Under the pieces are notes generated by a model. It was given only the letters and a program-made list of their open reading frames with translations, made no database searches and had not been told where the DNA came from. A DNA stretch of 64,000 nt, from contig LS997562.1 in the NCBI GenBank assembly GCA_000469685.2, positions 6,450,015-6,514,014 of the forward strand, given 5' to 3'. The translations under genes and the position numbers were made by a program. Below are positions 12,201 to 26,156 of the stretch, one piece after another; the first letter of the stretch is position 1, and the number at the start of each line of letters is the position of its first letter. The DNA comes from Haemonchus contortus (lineage: Eukaryota > Nematoda > Chromadorea > Rhabditida > Trichostrongylidae).

Positions 12201-14599
12201 GGCGATTTTCGGGTTTTTTCAAAGACTTTTCCCAAACAATTAGATAATTCCTGATATCGAGCCTCAACGTTTTCCATTATACCGTTCTTCTCATTCTTTT
12301 CCCTATAATCTTTTATAAATTCTCAGTAATTTCGTAATCTGTGAAATCCGCCTATGTCATTGACCTGATGAATCAGAGCAGAATGTTTTCGCAATTTCGG
12401 TAGTGAAATCGATCGATAATTGATCGTTTTGGTGTGAGTATTGGGCCGAGACTAAGTGGTGGGTGTTTCAACAGATTGTGCCCGTTCCTCTATTCATCGC
12501 AATGAGCATAAAGCCCCAACCGCCAGTCGTATCGTTGTGTCGTTACGGGCAGATGATTGACATCTACGTGGTCCCCAGAAACACGTGTGCCCACGAACCT
12601 ACCGTATACACCTAAGCTCTCCTGCCAACACAGTTTTAAGATTCACTGAGATTTCCCATATCTAGTAATATTGATAGAGAAATGTTTGCGCCAACTAAGC
12701 CTGTGTCCGCCAAAGTGGGAGAATGGGAGGGGAGCTGCCGAGAAACTAAGCTTTTAATTGGCTTGGACTAACAGTGGTTACGAGTTCCATAAGTGGTTAC
12801 GAGCAATACAGCAGTAGCACTCATATCCTCTCAAAAAGTGTTTCCCTCATTATAATGAGTTCGATGGGTAGAGAAGGCTTAGAGGGTGGGTGACAAGTGA
12901 TCTTATGGTCTACCCATGTATTGGTCAGCTGTTATGGATGCTACCTCTACATTAATGTACTGCTCCACCTAAGGGTATCGTAAGTGCACCACAGTCATTA
13001 AATAGGAAGTCAGTCACAAACGAAGATGGAATGAGTTTTCGATGGAAATACATTGCGGAAATTCTTGTCTAAGTATTATAATACATAGTCGTCCTCTGCA
13101 CATCGGAATTTTGCCTAAGCTGGAATGAGGTTACGTGGGTGGTAGTTTCGAAAGATGGCTTTTAAACCGTGCTTTATCTTTTTCCTTTTTCCTTTTTTGT
13201 CTTCATGACTTCTTTTGGGGTTGATTGGCCTTTCCAAAATTATGCTTCTGCAGCTTCCGCACCTATTTCATTTTCTGCAATTCTTTTTTTATAGAGCTGT
13301 TTGCCTACGTGTTTACAATTCACATGAGTAAAATTATGGTGGACAGACGTACAATGCTTAAAGATGTTAAGTTTTTTTTCATACACTTCAAATAGCTGCA
13401 TTTTCCCCAACAGGTTGCTGGTGCTTTCCCTTCACACTTCTTTACTTGGATAGAAACGGAAATAAAGTGGATGACAGGATTAGTTTTGGACAACATCCAG
13501 GTTCCCGTACATGCCCTCCAGCATTCACCCATAGCAGAGCGACCAAAACAGCATAGGCTCTAGAAACATCCGTCAGTACGATCCTTCTCTGTCTTTCTAC
13601 CCTTTTTCCCAACCTTTGTTGCCTCTCATATTGCCGTAGCGATAATTTGCATGAGAATTCACATAACTGCTCAATCACAAGAGTTTTCCAAACTCATTGA
13701 GCATAAGAGTTTAGTACGACCTCTGTCCCGTGTGACTAGTAACGATTCGCTGCTATGAATACTAGATTCAACCCATGAAAGTGTTAAATGTCACAAAAAT
13801 ATTTCCTGATTTACTGAATTCCTTCCCGTCCGTATCACCGCTAGTTACTAACATTCCGAAACATGACCGGTAGATCTTCATTGGCCATTTTCGTAACTGC
13901 AAATTGCCTGCAAAATGCAACTCTTTCTAGTAACGCTATTCTTTCTGTCAATTTGAATTTTGTTATTTACCTTTTACTATTTTATACCATTCACCCATTC
14001 ACTATGTATATACCACCTGAATTATTTACATGTAATATTTTTCTATACATTATGCTTATTACATACTGAACAGGGAGGGATTTTATGGATTTTCTCTTTT
14101 AAAAATATATCTTCTAAAAAGACTTTGTGAGTCGGTGTGAAATTTGATGTGGTGGTCTTGCAAAAATAAAAAAATGATGGCAAAAAGTACTTGGAAGCAA
14201 AGCCTTCGGATTTGATACAGCCTTCTAACCCTGTGGCGTAGATTCTGGAAAGCCACGTGAATGAGCTACCAAGCATAGCAATCATATACGTCCTACTGTA
14301 TGATATTTATTTATAATAGTTCATTTTATATTACTTACTATATGTTGTTGATCGTTTTTTCATAGCTAGTAAGCTTTCTACACAGGAGACTTTGTCTGTT
14401 GCCACACTCAGTCGAAGATGGTTCCGATCACTGGTGGGGTTCGCTTCTTTTGTGCTCACCCTCCATCCCGTCAGTCTTCCTTAACTATTCGTAATACTAT
14501 GTCCAGAGTTCCCGCATCATGTTGGACCTTTTTTACCAGTGTTTATGGACTTTTTTCGGAGGAGCAGCAGCTGTGTGGGATTAGTTACCTGCACTAGGA
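6266..14599. other. no gene supported
   Basis: This block is mostly AT-rich sequence with short homopolymers. The longest open frame (9991-10512 +) crosses unrelated GC- and AT-rich composition and looks like chance. Short direct repeats of a 17-bp unit occur near 8189-8220 and 8330-8370. A possible weak SINE core lies at about 9,510-9,590. A GC-richer patch lies at about 11,980-12,130. Confidence 0.6.
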
Positions 14600-15980
14600 A
14601 CACCGTTCACTGCCTATGGCGGTCGAATCGTGAGCTGTGGGTAGCCGCCGCGTGTGTGCTCCTGAAGCGCGCCGAGTGGACGCGAGACATTCTGTTTACT
14701 TTCCATTCTATACGGTTTGGTGAACGAGCAACCGCGCGAACCAGAAAAAAAACTCGGACGAGACTAAGTGGGTGACTGAGTTCAAATCGACTACTAAAGG
14801 CGTAGTTCATCGACTATTTTCGGTAACATCGACATGTGCTACTGGTTTTAAGTCGGTAAATAATCTTCTGACGACAGTAACTAAGGTCCAGTATCATAAG
14901 GGTATGTCTATTGTAGAGTATCCGAGGAATTTATGTCCAAACCCGACGGAAAGGTAAAACAGCTGGGTAAACAGCTAACCCAGCATCGATTAGCTTGCTG
15001 TTTGATTGGCCCATGCTTGGTTTTCCCCAGCTTCATTCCATGAGCGAAAGGCCATCATGTTCACTCGCTACAAGAGGGAGATCGAGTGATTCAAGCGAAT
15101 ATTCATACTCGGTTCACAGAGTTTTGAGAATTACTCCAAGTTTGAATAGGTGTTCGGGTGGGAGGCAAATGACCCTGGCCAGCACCAACAATTTTTTTTG
15201 CAAGCCAAATAGCCTTCCAATTGCCACTATGAACCTGAATGAAGGGTAAATGTACGGCGCAAACTAGACTGAAGTTCTCGATTTTTTTTAACGTTCTACA
15301 GAGTTCCTCATAGGCCAATGAAGAAAGGGAAATAGTCGATAGATTTTCAGGAAGAAATTCCTTTTATCTGATAGCGCTTACATACATAGTTCTCCAGTTT
15401 TTTTTTGTCCTTTTTAAAAATCACGTACCAAAGTAATCAGAGAGAATTTATAGTAGAGAAAATGATTTGGGAGCTCGTAAACAGAAAATGGGGACCTGGA
15501 TAAGATTCATTTGGACTGTATTTCAGAAAGGGCAACCTTTTATTGGAATAAATATTGGATTCCCATCTTATGTTGATTATTATACTATTTCCGCTGAACT
15601 ATTTGCATCTTTAACCTTTACTTTTCAATTTTTTTGTGAACGATTAGAGATGTGCCAGGTATTTGGGTTCCTTTCGGAGTCCTAGCGGTATCGGAATGCC
15701 CCTTGCCTAGTAGCTCGTCAGTTTAGCCCATGAGAACGGTTGATGTTATGTCTGCCCCAGACCAAGGTTGTACCTTCACCGACCACGGGGAACTCGGTTA
15801 ACTTTGTCGACTTGGTCTGATCTAGCTTTGCATCTACGAATTGGTCTAGCTGATGGTATTCATTTGAATGGTACCCTGCTTCTCCCTTCTAGTCGGGTTC
15901 CAGGAATGGTTTCTCTCTTCCGTGTAGTCAGGATTTGGCAGCAGTTTATAATAGTTTTTTGCATACTGAAATGATTTTGA

Positions 15981-16011
15981 ATTTTTTAAGGTGATTTTCA
16001 CCTTAAAAAAT
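15981..16011. other. perfect 14-bp hairpin
   Basis: Arms at 15981-15994 and 15998-16011 (ATTTTTTAAGGTGA and its exact complement) flank a TTT loop. No gene is adjacent. The stem is too short for a microRNA precursor. Confidence 0.8.
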
Positions 16012-19000
16012 CCTTCACCGGATGGATTTCTTGTAGGTAGGCTGTATCGAAGGTCTGAAAATGAAATTTTGCGTAAACTTCTTGGCAGATGGCTTTTTGG
16101 AACGGTAATCAGCTTAAAGAGGGCAGAGACTAGAGTTCAAGTCCCTCAATAGTCATCTGTCGTTCACCGTCAACCTCTTCTCATCAGTCCTTCAAATGGT
16201 TTCGGTACATAAGGTGACCGAAACATATGTTACGGTGACATGTTTATGTGGACATCATCGAATCGCTTGCAACTCGCCGACTCCATCGCTAATGGATGCG
16301 ATCGGCAACGCTTACGATCGGTCTCTGTATATAATGAAGTCAAAATGACGACACTCTCCTTATGAGAATGACAGTTTACGTTGCTGAATTTGAAGCTAGC
16401 AAGATGTCCAAGTGGAACGATCATGATAGGCTTCAGAATTGGATTTATACCAGTTTTGGACCAAGAGGTTACGGTAGAGCCGTCGGTAGGTTATTGGTAG
16501 CATAACTTGAGGTTTAACACTGCTGAATGGTCTATACTATCGTGTTCTACCGTATCTGTAGCCGCGACCTGACTCGATTCTGGACAGAATTGGAAAACAA
16601 AAATGTTTCCCATATCATATAAATTTCCTTGCTAGCCAGGATACCGTAGTGCCAAATCTGACAGATCTCGGTTAACTACTCAAGGGGGTGAATTATTTGC
16701 TTTCAACCAGTTCGAGAAGAACGTCAGTAAATTAGGCATCCAGCAAGGTCTTCTACCGTACCCTCTAGTAACACCAGTAGAGTAGTTTCGGTAGCAAAAA
16801 CAAGAAATCAGTATTTATAAGCGGTATCGATGATTATTTCATAGTATCACACACTATCATAGATTGTATTCGGGGTAGATTTTTCATATTATTTTGTGAT
16901 GCTTCTAAATCAATCCAATTTATCGGTAAGAACATGGGCTCTTGAAGTTGTCTGGTTCAAGCTGAGGGAACTCCCGAATGGAGAGTGTTTCTCGTGACGA
17001 TTGGATTAGTCAAAGTTTATGGTTGAAAATGCTCTTTTCTGAAATATCGCCACGCCTTAATTTTTTAAGCCAAATATTTTTGTTCTCATTTCTAAATATT
17101 TGTTGATCCCCTTGTAGTTCTGTATTCGAAGTCGGATATTGACACTCGTTAGAGAAATAGGACGATTGGAATGGAATAGGACGTCATCCTAAACAACTTA
17201 ATGGAGGGGGTTTTGTGGAGATGGGACATTGTGCCCAGTTGTGTGCTTCCTAAAATGGCAGTTGTACTTGGGAAATGGAGATGGATTAGGGCGAGAATGT
17301 AGGACGGGGAAATATAATTTGCCTCTGTATGTACTTTTCATACTGTAAGATTTGTAAAAGTTATCACCCAAATTTTGCAGAAAACTCATGTTATTATTGC
17401 GTGATAGTTTGTGATAATTGAAGGGATAGTAAATAATGTATCATATATTAACACAAATATTAACATTATATTTGCATTTTCGGACTTCATCAATCTGAAA
17501 GGGGATCCGTTGAGATGGATGTAGATTTGGTTGACCATAATTTCTAAAAAAAAATTCCAAAATGATATGAAAATGAATAAATCATCAAGTAATCAAGACG
17601 ATCCAATTTTCTCTCTGCAGATCGCTGAGTGTGTACTGTAAAACTGTAGCATACCCCTACGCTCAGTATAGGTCTTTGAACTTGCTTGAGAAACCAATCG
17701 AATTAGCAATTTTTGAGTTATTTGAAATCGCAATAGAGTAGTATGCCTTTTGAAATTTCCTTTCAAATCATACTAATTAATCAAAAAGATTAGCAGTAGA
17801 AAAAATGGAACGTTCAGCTTCGAAAAAAACTGAAACTGTGATTCAGCCAATTCCTGAAAACTGATATAAATCGAATTTGCGGGTTAATCGGCATTGATTA
17901 GAATAATTCCACAGGATACTGTAGTTGAAATTATTGTTTTGACTTCGAAGAAATCGAAATTTGTCGCTTTTTCTCAAGGCGTCAACAATAAATTGATTGA
18001 AGCTCTCCTTTTCCCGATCTGTTTGCCACATTTCCGATTTTTTTCTTGCGTTTCTCAGTTTTTTTCATCCTGCGACTGATTAATTTTTCAATACAGCTGC
18101 CGATCGCCTAATGACTAGAGGGATCAGAGCACATTCCAAAATCAAATTTTACTCATATTTATCGAATTTTACTTCCTTCGGTCATATCTATAACGTTTCA
18201 CTTCCTTTGGTCCACCTTCGTTTAGTTTATCTAATCAAAAGATATCGATGATATCACCGAAAAGTTGAACTTCGATTCCCTTCAGATTCAATTCGTTAAG
18301 ATTTACTTCTTCAAATCAGTTACCATTATCAGCTGGCCCCTAGACTTGAAATAAGGTCTAAGCATTCGATAGCCTACGAGGTGTTTAACCCTAGTCCACT
18401 ACTCAATCGAGAAGTGGTGGAGGCCTCCCATAGGTGTTCAACCCCCTGAGGCCCTAGTAAAGGCTTTCAATCCTTTCATGTTTAGTGATTGCTAGTGGTA
18501 TCGTGACTGAATCGCCAGAAATCATCATTCAAATCGTTCCCCAGGCTTTTTGCAAAGTGTTCTAGAAGGTTCTCTCCAGGCGAGTAGTAGAATATACTCG
18601 AAGGCAAGGAATTTATTTTCAAAATATTCGGTGCTATTTTTTCGAGCCCCTCAAGTAGTGTCACTTCTGAACTAGGATGGAAGTACATTCAGACGTCCAG
18701 TCAGCATTTCGACTTTTTATGGGAATCTGAGCGTGTTTCGTCTTCAAACAACGAGAAACACTGTACTCATAGTGCATAAAAGTGCATAGCTTGATGGTTA
18801 GATGAGATACTGTTGCTTCAGAGCGGAACACTGGAACCTAACGAATTGTGAAATCGTACCGATAACCCAAATTTGTAATGGAACCTGTAAGAGGAGGTAC
18901 TGTACGTGACTGTACCGTTCGTGGTAATCTCATAGTATGTACGTGGAGGGAAAGCTTCCCGTTGTTGTTGGGTAGTGAAGTACTAACAATGAAGCCACCA

Positions 19001-19784
19001 AGAGTGGCTGAGACTGATTCATAATCTATGATATGAAGTAGTAGTTGTAATGATAATTAATGATAACCAGTAATAATCAGTCATAAAGTGGTAACCATGT
19101 TTCAAGTGAATCTCTTTGACAAATACGGTAGTTGTACGGTACTTGTACTCCACCGAAGTCATGAGAAGCCCTTTGCACCTGGTCGAGTCTGATTAGACTT
19201 TTATCAGAGCATTGGCAACGTCCTCACAAAGCCGCCTGCCCTGTTGGCAAGTTCGTTCACCCCCAGCTCGACCACTACCCACAACCGAAGGCAGAAAAAC
19301 GGCACGCGCGCCAGGCGAACCACCTTGTTGCGACATCAAACGTTGCCGACTGCTGTTAATGGACGTTAGATTCTCGTCGTTGATAAGATGTAGGGTAGTT
19401 CGTAAACGAGCGACCCCCCACAGCGATGTACACGACGTTCACCGTCACCATGTTCGCCGTTCACCGTCTGAAAAATGTTTTGCTGATGGCTGATGTGGGT
19501 GGTTGATAGAATCCGTGGAGCGAATAACTTTACAGACTAGTTTTTCGGGCAGAAAACACCGATAGATCGAGATACTCAGTTCCTTGGATTCCTTTTTTGA
19601 TGGTCTATTAGGCACATAATTATAAATACCACTGAGAAAAAAAAAGGAACTGAAATATCAAGGATAGGGCCAGCTGTAAAACTTTATCGAGTAGAAAAGT
19701 AACACACAAAATGAGTTGGCTATGCAGAAAGGGACGGAGATACAATGAAGGGCATTATCAGGGCCGGTACTATCCGGAAGCGGG

Positions 19785-19860
19785 GTCGCGGTAGTGTAAG
19801 GGATAAGAGCACGGTCCCCGCAAAGGACAAGTACGGGTTCGAGTTCCGTCCGAGACTGGA
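19785..19860 (+). repeat. tRNA-like head, probable second SINE type
   Basis: CGCGGTAGTGTAAGGGATAA resembles an A-box region, and GGGTTCGAGTTCC about 40 bp later resembles a B box. The acceptor stem does not pair as in a functional tRNA, so a tRNA-derived repeat is more likely than a gene. Confidence 0.4.
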
Positions 19861-22800
19861 GTTTTGTCCATAAATCGCCAACCTTGCGAGAATATCCGGA
19901 GGGCTGGAATTTCTGATGGCGCAGATTTGATCACCTGATACTGGTGGTAACCGTACCGCTTGCCATTGTCATATATGAATGCAGAAGATCGAGTTTTTCG
20001 GTGGACAGCCGTTCGATGGCTTCAACACTTCTTTCCAGATTGTTGCAGGAGGTTTCATTTGATGAATTTGAGCAGTTCGAACTAAGGTCATGTGTGCCTG
20101 ATAGGTGCAGTATGCGCTGTCCTACTAGGAGCCCGATGGGAGCCCAACATCCCCTCAAATGGCATCCAGTTCTGATATTGTTACGTACCAAAAATGCTAA
20201 TCCAATGAACGTATTTGGTAAAAATCTATGGAGTAGGGGACCGCCGGTGAAGGTTCCGAATTCACAAGGGTTAAGACAGTTTAAGGACTCTGTTTATAGA
20301 TTAGGTACGGCTTGGGAAATGCAGGGGCAGATCAGAACTTTATGCAAAAATCCTGCCCAAATAGGAGGAGAGGGTAAGAGGCAGTCCCAAGCACGCTCTA
20401 AACATGTGTCTAGGGAGATGCTTCAGATCTAAGGCGACTTTCCTAAATAGTAGGTGCTTACACTTTTTCTCGATCACAACTGCTGAAATATAGAGGCATA
20501 CAGTGCCCGACTGCCTCGTACATTACCCTTAGCTGGGTTACAAGGCCTCACCAGTCAGGATTTCCTAGACAGGTCGGGTTCTCGGGAAGCGAACAGATCC
20601 AGAGCCTCAGACCCTTATTCTTCGGCTTGTCTATCTTTCGTCTGAAGGGAACCATGCTGACCGGTTAAGTGGCGTTCGTCGATTAAGCCGTTCCCAGACC
20701 ATTCTTTGCTTGCCATCGTATTCGTTCACTAATAAAATTGCCACCATCATCATCGTCAGTAACACCGACGGCAGCTGTCTTACTCCTTCCACTTGGCGTT
20801 TTGCCAGTGTAAATAATTGCAACGGGAGGGTACGCGTGCGATTCGCACTTCACCACGACGATATAATCGCATTCGTCAGACAGCAGCCAGCACGCGCGAC
20901 ACGCCACACGCGTGTCACTTCGTCCGTCCGCCCGCTGTCTACCGTAACCTAATGTGGTTACCTTAGGCTAGTTAATCAACGCTTCACTTCATTCAATGGT
21001 TCGTAGGCGTTTATGAACGAATTCGTTTAAGGGACAGTCTTTGTTAAGCCCAACACAGTAGGACGATGTAGCGCTTGATTGGCTGATGATTGCCATAGCG
21101 ATGACAGATTTAATCTTTGAGCAGCAATTTTTGAAGATTTACCATAAGCAAGGTTGATGAACCCGATCAATATTACCGTACCCAAGGACGTAATTAATGG
21201 TTCCCTTTCTAATATTACTAAAGGAATTTTCGGAAGGTTTACTTGATACTAGTCTTCGGCTTGAAGAATCGTACCTTTTTCAAAAAAAAATCAAATGCAG
21301 CTGTCTAACGTACAACCTAAAGTTCTGGTCAACGGTGACTAGTTTACTAGTTGCACATAGTTTTTTGAATGTATTGTTAGGGCCGAAGAGCTAGAAAAGA
21401 GCCCCGGACTTCTATCAAACCAGAACAGTTCATGAGAATCGAAGCCATACGATTTATTCATTCTGTTCTAAATTATTCCACGTGCCTCTTAGTCACGTAT
21501 CTAATTAATTAAATAAATGAGTGAATAAATAAAAAAGTTCTGGCTTTTTTAGAAAGCTACGGAATAAGCCAAGTCATGGGGTTATGCTCAAAAAATAGAC
21601 TTCATGAATGTACAATCAAGAAAACATTTGACCATCATTCAGCAAACGTACAGATAATCTTTCTCGCTGGAGTACGGTACCGACTGGTAGACTTAGGAGT
21701 GTTAAGCTTTGGAAAGCAGTTCGATCTGGGTGAATTCGGTTTCGACCTTCGTTTCCTGGACCACGTATTCGGCAGCGCCATGCCATTTGAAACCGCTAGG
21801 ATTAGAAAGCACTTCCGAACTCTCCCACAAATTACCTTGAGGGATTCGTGACCAACATGGTTTCTGCATAGAGATGACGAAAGCGTGTCTGGACCAACAA
21901 TGAGCCTAAAGTAGTGACTGAGTAACTGGAAAACATTGTTTCAGAGGTGGATTGATTGATAGTTTGAACTTGATTCCCCGGAAACATTTTCCTGTCATCC
22001 AGCCCTTCTCACTGTCATACACTCCTTCTCAAACGTTTTTGGGGTTCACATCAGCCCCAATACTGGCAGGGTTTTTCGTTGAATGTAAACAAATATAACT
22101 AATACTTCGGGGTGAGCCTTTTGGTATCCCTAATAATTCCACACAAGATCCTTTGCCGTTTTCTTTCAGACTTTCGCTTTGACCATGATTTTTTTCCCAA
22201 TCGGCACAAGTTTTTCCCGATACTTTCTCTTCCTATCTATCCTGTCGGTGGTGTTCGTCAAGTTTCGTACGTGTTTCTTTATGCGCCGCGTACGATCATT
22301 AAAAAGTGTTTTATGTGACGAGTTGGGCCCGATGATGGCGCTCACCTCGTCCGGCTGGGTGGTCGGTTTTTCGAACAACCTGCTGTTGCTGCTGCTGCCG
22401 CTGCTGTCCCCCACCCCAACCCCAGCCTATCTACCCTTCCATTCTGTCGTCGACGTCCTTCATCATGGAAAAAAAACTTCGATGCGGCAGTTTTTTTGCT
22501 CTCGAAATTCGAAGCAATCGGTCTGACTTTTACTATCCAAATACGCGGGTTGGCTGACAGTCGATTTCTGTGAACAATTTTTTACAGGAGTTTCCAAATT
22601 TTTTTTTGGCTAAAATCGGTTTTCCGAAATTCTTTGGCCAAAGCGGAATTCTTCCTCGACAGTGCTCCTGAACAGCTCCAGCTTTCCTGGGAGGCAGATT
22701 CTTTAACCTTTTTTGAGGATGTGATCTTAACTCCTTTTGTGCAAGATACCACTCACTCTTACTTTTAAACAAAGCTAGCTCTAAAATTGCTCGGATAAGA

Positions 22801-25400
22801 TTTGACCCGAGGAGAATTGCACCTACAACAGGGGATTTGTATGGGAAACCTTATAGGTAGAGCGATAGAGGCTAGGCGACCGTTCTTAATTAATTCATGG
22901 GTATGATCATTTTTAATTACTGTACCTATCTCAAGCACCGAGGGACCATAATATGGATCTGATGATTGATGAATTTGATGAATCTCTCGAAAAAAAAATT
23001 TTGTATAGGGTTGGCAAAATCATGTTGTAGAGATTAAAAATTGAAATCTGATCGAAAATCAACGATCGATGAATAGAATTTTGATCAGCTTCTGCAATAA
23101 TTTATAGCAAAAACACTCGGGATCATCTGCATTAGCTTATACAATGTTTGCCTTTATTAAGATTTATTAATCGTTTTTAGAGTGGGGCGTGTCCTTTCAA
23201 TCAATTTTCCGTAAAACATTAGAAATAATCAAAATTTGATCGGCAGAACTCAATGTTTTCATGAGATTATGGAGTTGCTGGGTGTTCAGCCGTGGTAAGC
23301 AACCCCAGTGCCACATCCACGATCCAAGGATAGAATCTTGGGCTCGGGCTGCGTTTGGGTCATGCATGACATTCAAGGCATTACATTAATGCCTTCACCA
23401 TCTAGTATCCTTACCCGAGTAAGAGTCGGTAAGATATCAGAAGAGTCTAGAAAGGGCAGGATTCCCTGTGTGTTCATCACCATGTTACACTGAATAGGTT
23501 CGATACCTGGGAACCACGATAAAGGAAAGAAAACAGTGACTTGTCGCATCTCAGAAGGGAGCGATTGACTAGGTAATTTACCGATCCCTAACCTTCCCAC
23601 TTCCTTTATGTCCTGAATACTCGCTGAGTCCCGATTGTACCATATTTAGGCATCTGTATGAAGGCGGAAAATTTTATGCTCCCGTATGACCGTTTATTAT
23701 TCGGAATCTTACCTCAGTTCGACCAATATAGCTCCAGAAGATACTGTAGACTGTAGGAAATTAGTAAAAGCAGCCGATTCTAAGAGGGACCAACTCTAAG
23801 GAGTAGAAAACCGGAGAATTCGATCGGAGCTTGCCAGACTCCAATGAGTGAGCTGCTCTCCTGCTTATGGATCGCTAGCGGACTATGTTGGTGCGTTATT
23901 GGTAAAGACAGCTGGAAAGTTATTAAAAAGGGATTGTTTCTTCGCCAATTCAGAGCCATCCTAACAACAGGAACTCCTCATTTGAGGAATAGGTCACTGT
24001 ACTTTTGAAGAATCAAGAAAAAGAAGATTTCCCCAAAAAAAAAAACCGGGGACACTTTGAGTCTAAGCCTAGAAATCCATAAGATTCTAATATAAATGAG
24101 CCATTTTGATCATTCCAAGAAAAGCTTCATCCATACTTAAAATCATATTTTTGTATTTTTAGTGCTGACTTTCCGAAATTACATTTCTAGAGTTTTCTCA
24201 TGAATTCACTCCGATTCTGGCACTGATCATAAATGTTTGAAAATTTTCTCAGCCCAGGTTTAAAAGATATTTCCACAATGGTATCAAGAATTTGTTTTTT
24301 TATGAAAAGGCTCACAAGCTTGGCACTCCTTGATTGAAGCAGCTGAAACATCCTGTCACCTACTCATCACTATATATGTAGGTAGGGTACCGGGAGCCCG
24401 GCTAGGCTCTTTTTGAATGGAAACGTTTGTTGCATCGATTCGCACGATTAATCAGATTCATCCTTCAACTGAGAGTTTAAGAAGTACGAATTTTTCTTTC
24501 GTCCTAAAATATTTCATCACCGATGTCGTCGATGTTCGGCATCCTTTGAGGATACAGGCGCCATGGGCGTGCGACACTCATTCATTACCTCCGATCGGTG
24601 ACGGACAGCTACGCGATTTCGAAAACGGAAGTCCGAAGGACGGTTGAACTCTGCTTCACGAAATGGTTAGGGTCATAGTTGCTAGGACTGGTAAGCTGCT
24701 GGGCTGTCGCCGCCAAGGAAAAGCAAGGAAAACCAAGTCACGGACGACTAGGAGACGAACCAAGTGAAGGGAGGGATTCTAGGGTGAAGTCAGAAGATGT
24801 GAAAGCCGTTGCCAGTGGCAGTTTGTAGATGAAACAGGTCCTCTAAAAACGGTCAAGTGAATGTTTCATTTGGGCTACGCTTTTATTGAATTTGATCCCC
24901 ACTTTAGGGTCTGGAAAAACGTCCCTACTGGTCCCGAATTGAATTCCGCTTCAGATTCGGAAAAGTAGGCCTTGACTAGAGCCATAACCTTGAGAATTTG
25001 GATCTGACTAAAGGCACTCTCAAATCTGACAAGACATTAAAGGGACCTAAAGCAAGATTACCTGCATGGAGATACCCGAACTATCCGCGTACTGCAAGGA
25101 TAAAGTCCCCAGGATGTTTGAAAGCGGCCTGGTGAAGCTTGAAATTGGGTGTAGTGTGAACTGTCGTCGAAATTCCGTAAACATGTTTCGCTTCTGAAAA
25201 GTTTAGCTCTCTCTCTCGGCCAAGGTTAGCAGCCATTATACCGAGAATGAACTCTCCAGGTCAGCTGAGCTTTCAGTTCACCCGGATAAACCTGAACGAT
25301 GTGAAGTCTGATCGGAAGGTTCAAAAGACCAGCTGGTCTATAAGCAGGCAGCGCAAGTCGTCGCTTAAACCAGCCTTTCAAACTTATCGATGGAAAGCAG

Positions 25401-26156
25401 ATGCACGGCTCATTCATAGATGGCAAAACGATCAACATCCAAACCATTAATCATGCTCCAGTGCTCAAGATCATTACTTGTAACCCCTCCGACGCCTTCA
25501 TTCTAATTCGCCATGGCGCTATCTCAGGCCTCGAGAAAAGCCTCCTTGAGGAAAGAAGATTGCCGGAAAGTTGGGACATCAAAGACCGTGTTTTCCAGAT
25601 ACGCGTGAGGGTAACGGGAGGAGGAGCACGAGGAGGGAGGGGGGGGGGGGGGTTCACGAAAAGTTCGATCGATTTCGTTGTGATCGTTCATCACCCACGG
25701 CCGCCGCCCTTCGTGCGTCGGACGACGCCATATGCTAACCGTAGTGCAGCCAGCCCAACGTTCACACACAGCCGCTGGCGAGGCCATGCCATCAGAAATC
25801 GACCGCATCGCCCTGGCTTCGCCGTCGTTGTGGCACTGCAGCTTGGGCCGGACTTTACCCATGCCAAGCACATCCCTGGGCAGCCTCGTTTCTGGCGTTC
25901 TGATGACCCGATTTCACTTTCACGAAAAGCACCGGTTCCCATCAGCGGACGATTGCGCCAGCCAGGTCGTGTCGGCGGCGTCGGCTGCGGCCGGGTTGGC
26001 GTTCTCACGCTTTCGCTGTTGTTCGAATTCGACGAAAGAAGCGTAAGAGTTTTCCCAATTTCACGCTTGCGAACGGTGTTTTTCTCACACGAATGCTATT
26101 TGACTGTGCTTTTTCGCCCAGAAAATCGGAAGATTACGATCCAAACCCTGGCGTAG
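25401..26156. other. GC-rich island with overlapping open frames, not called as a gene
   Basis: A 251-codon frame is open on + but three others overlap it, two of them on the minus strand. The translation is low in domain-like features and crosses a 14-G homopolymer at 25639-25652. This is what GC-rich sequence with few TAA/TAG codons gives. It may be a regulatory island. Confidence 0.5.

Larger units (their letters stand above)
14600..25600. other. no gene supported; several GC-rich islands
   Basis: GC-rich patches at about 14,600-14,765, 19,240-19,460, 20,825-20,945 and 22,320-22,450 produce overlapping open frames on both strands. The rest is ordinary AT-richer sequence with TACNGTA heptamers (clusters at 16,470-16,755 and 19,120-19,140). 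Open frame 19944-20432 + (162 aa) has an equally open shadow on the minus strand and no domain I know. Confidence 0.55.

Noticed and set aside
16086..16152. tRNA-like segment with GAGTTCAAGTCCC and a pairable end stem
   Set aside because: A 7-bp end stem can be drawn, but the T arm has mismatches and no proper D arm or anticodon arm forms.
19944..20432. 162-codon open frame
   Set aside because: It is unrecognised, and the opposite strand is also open for 86 codons. It may be part of a repeat but cannot be supported as a gene.
25401..26156. 251-codon open frame
   Set aside because: It overlaps other open frames on both strands, crosses a poly-G run, and has no domain. GC-rich composition explains it.
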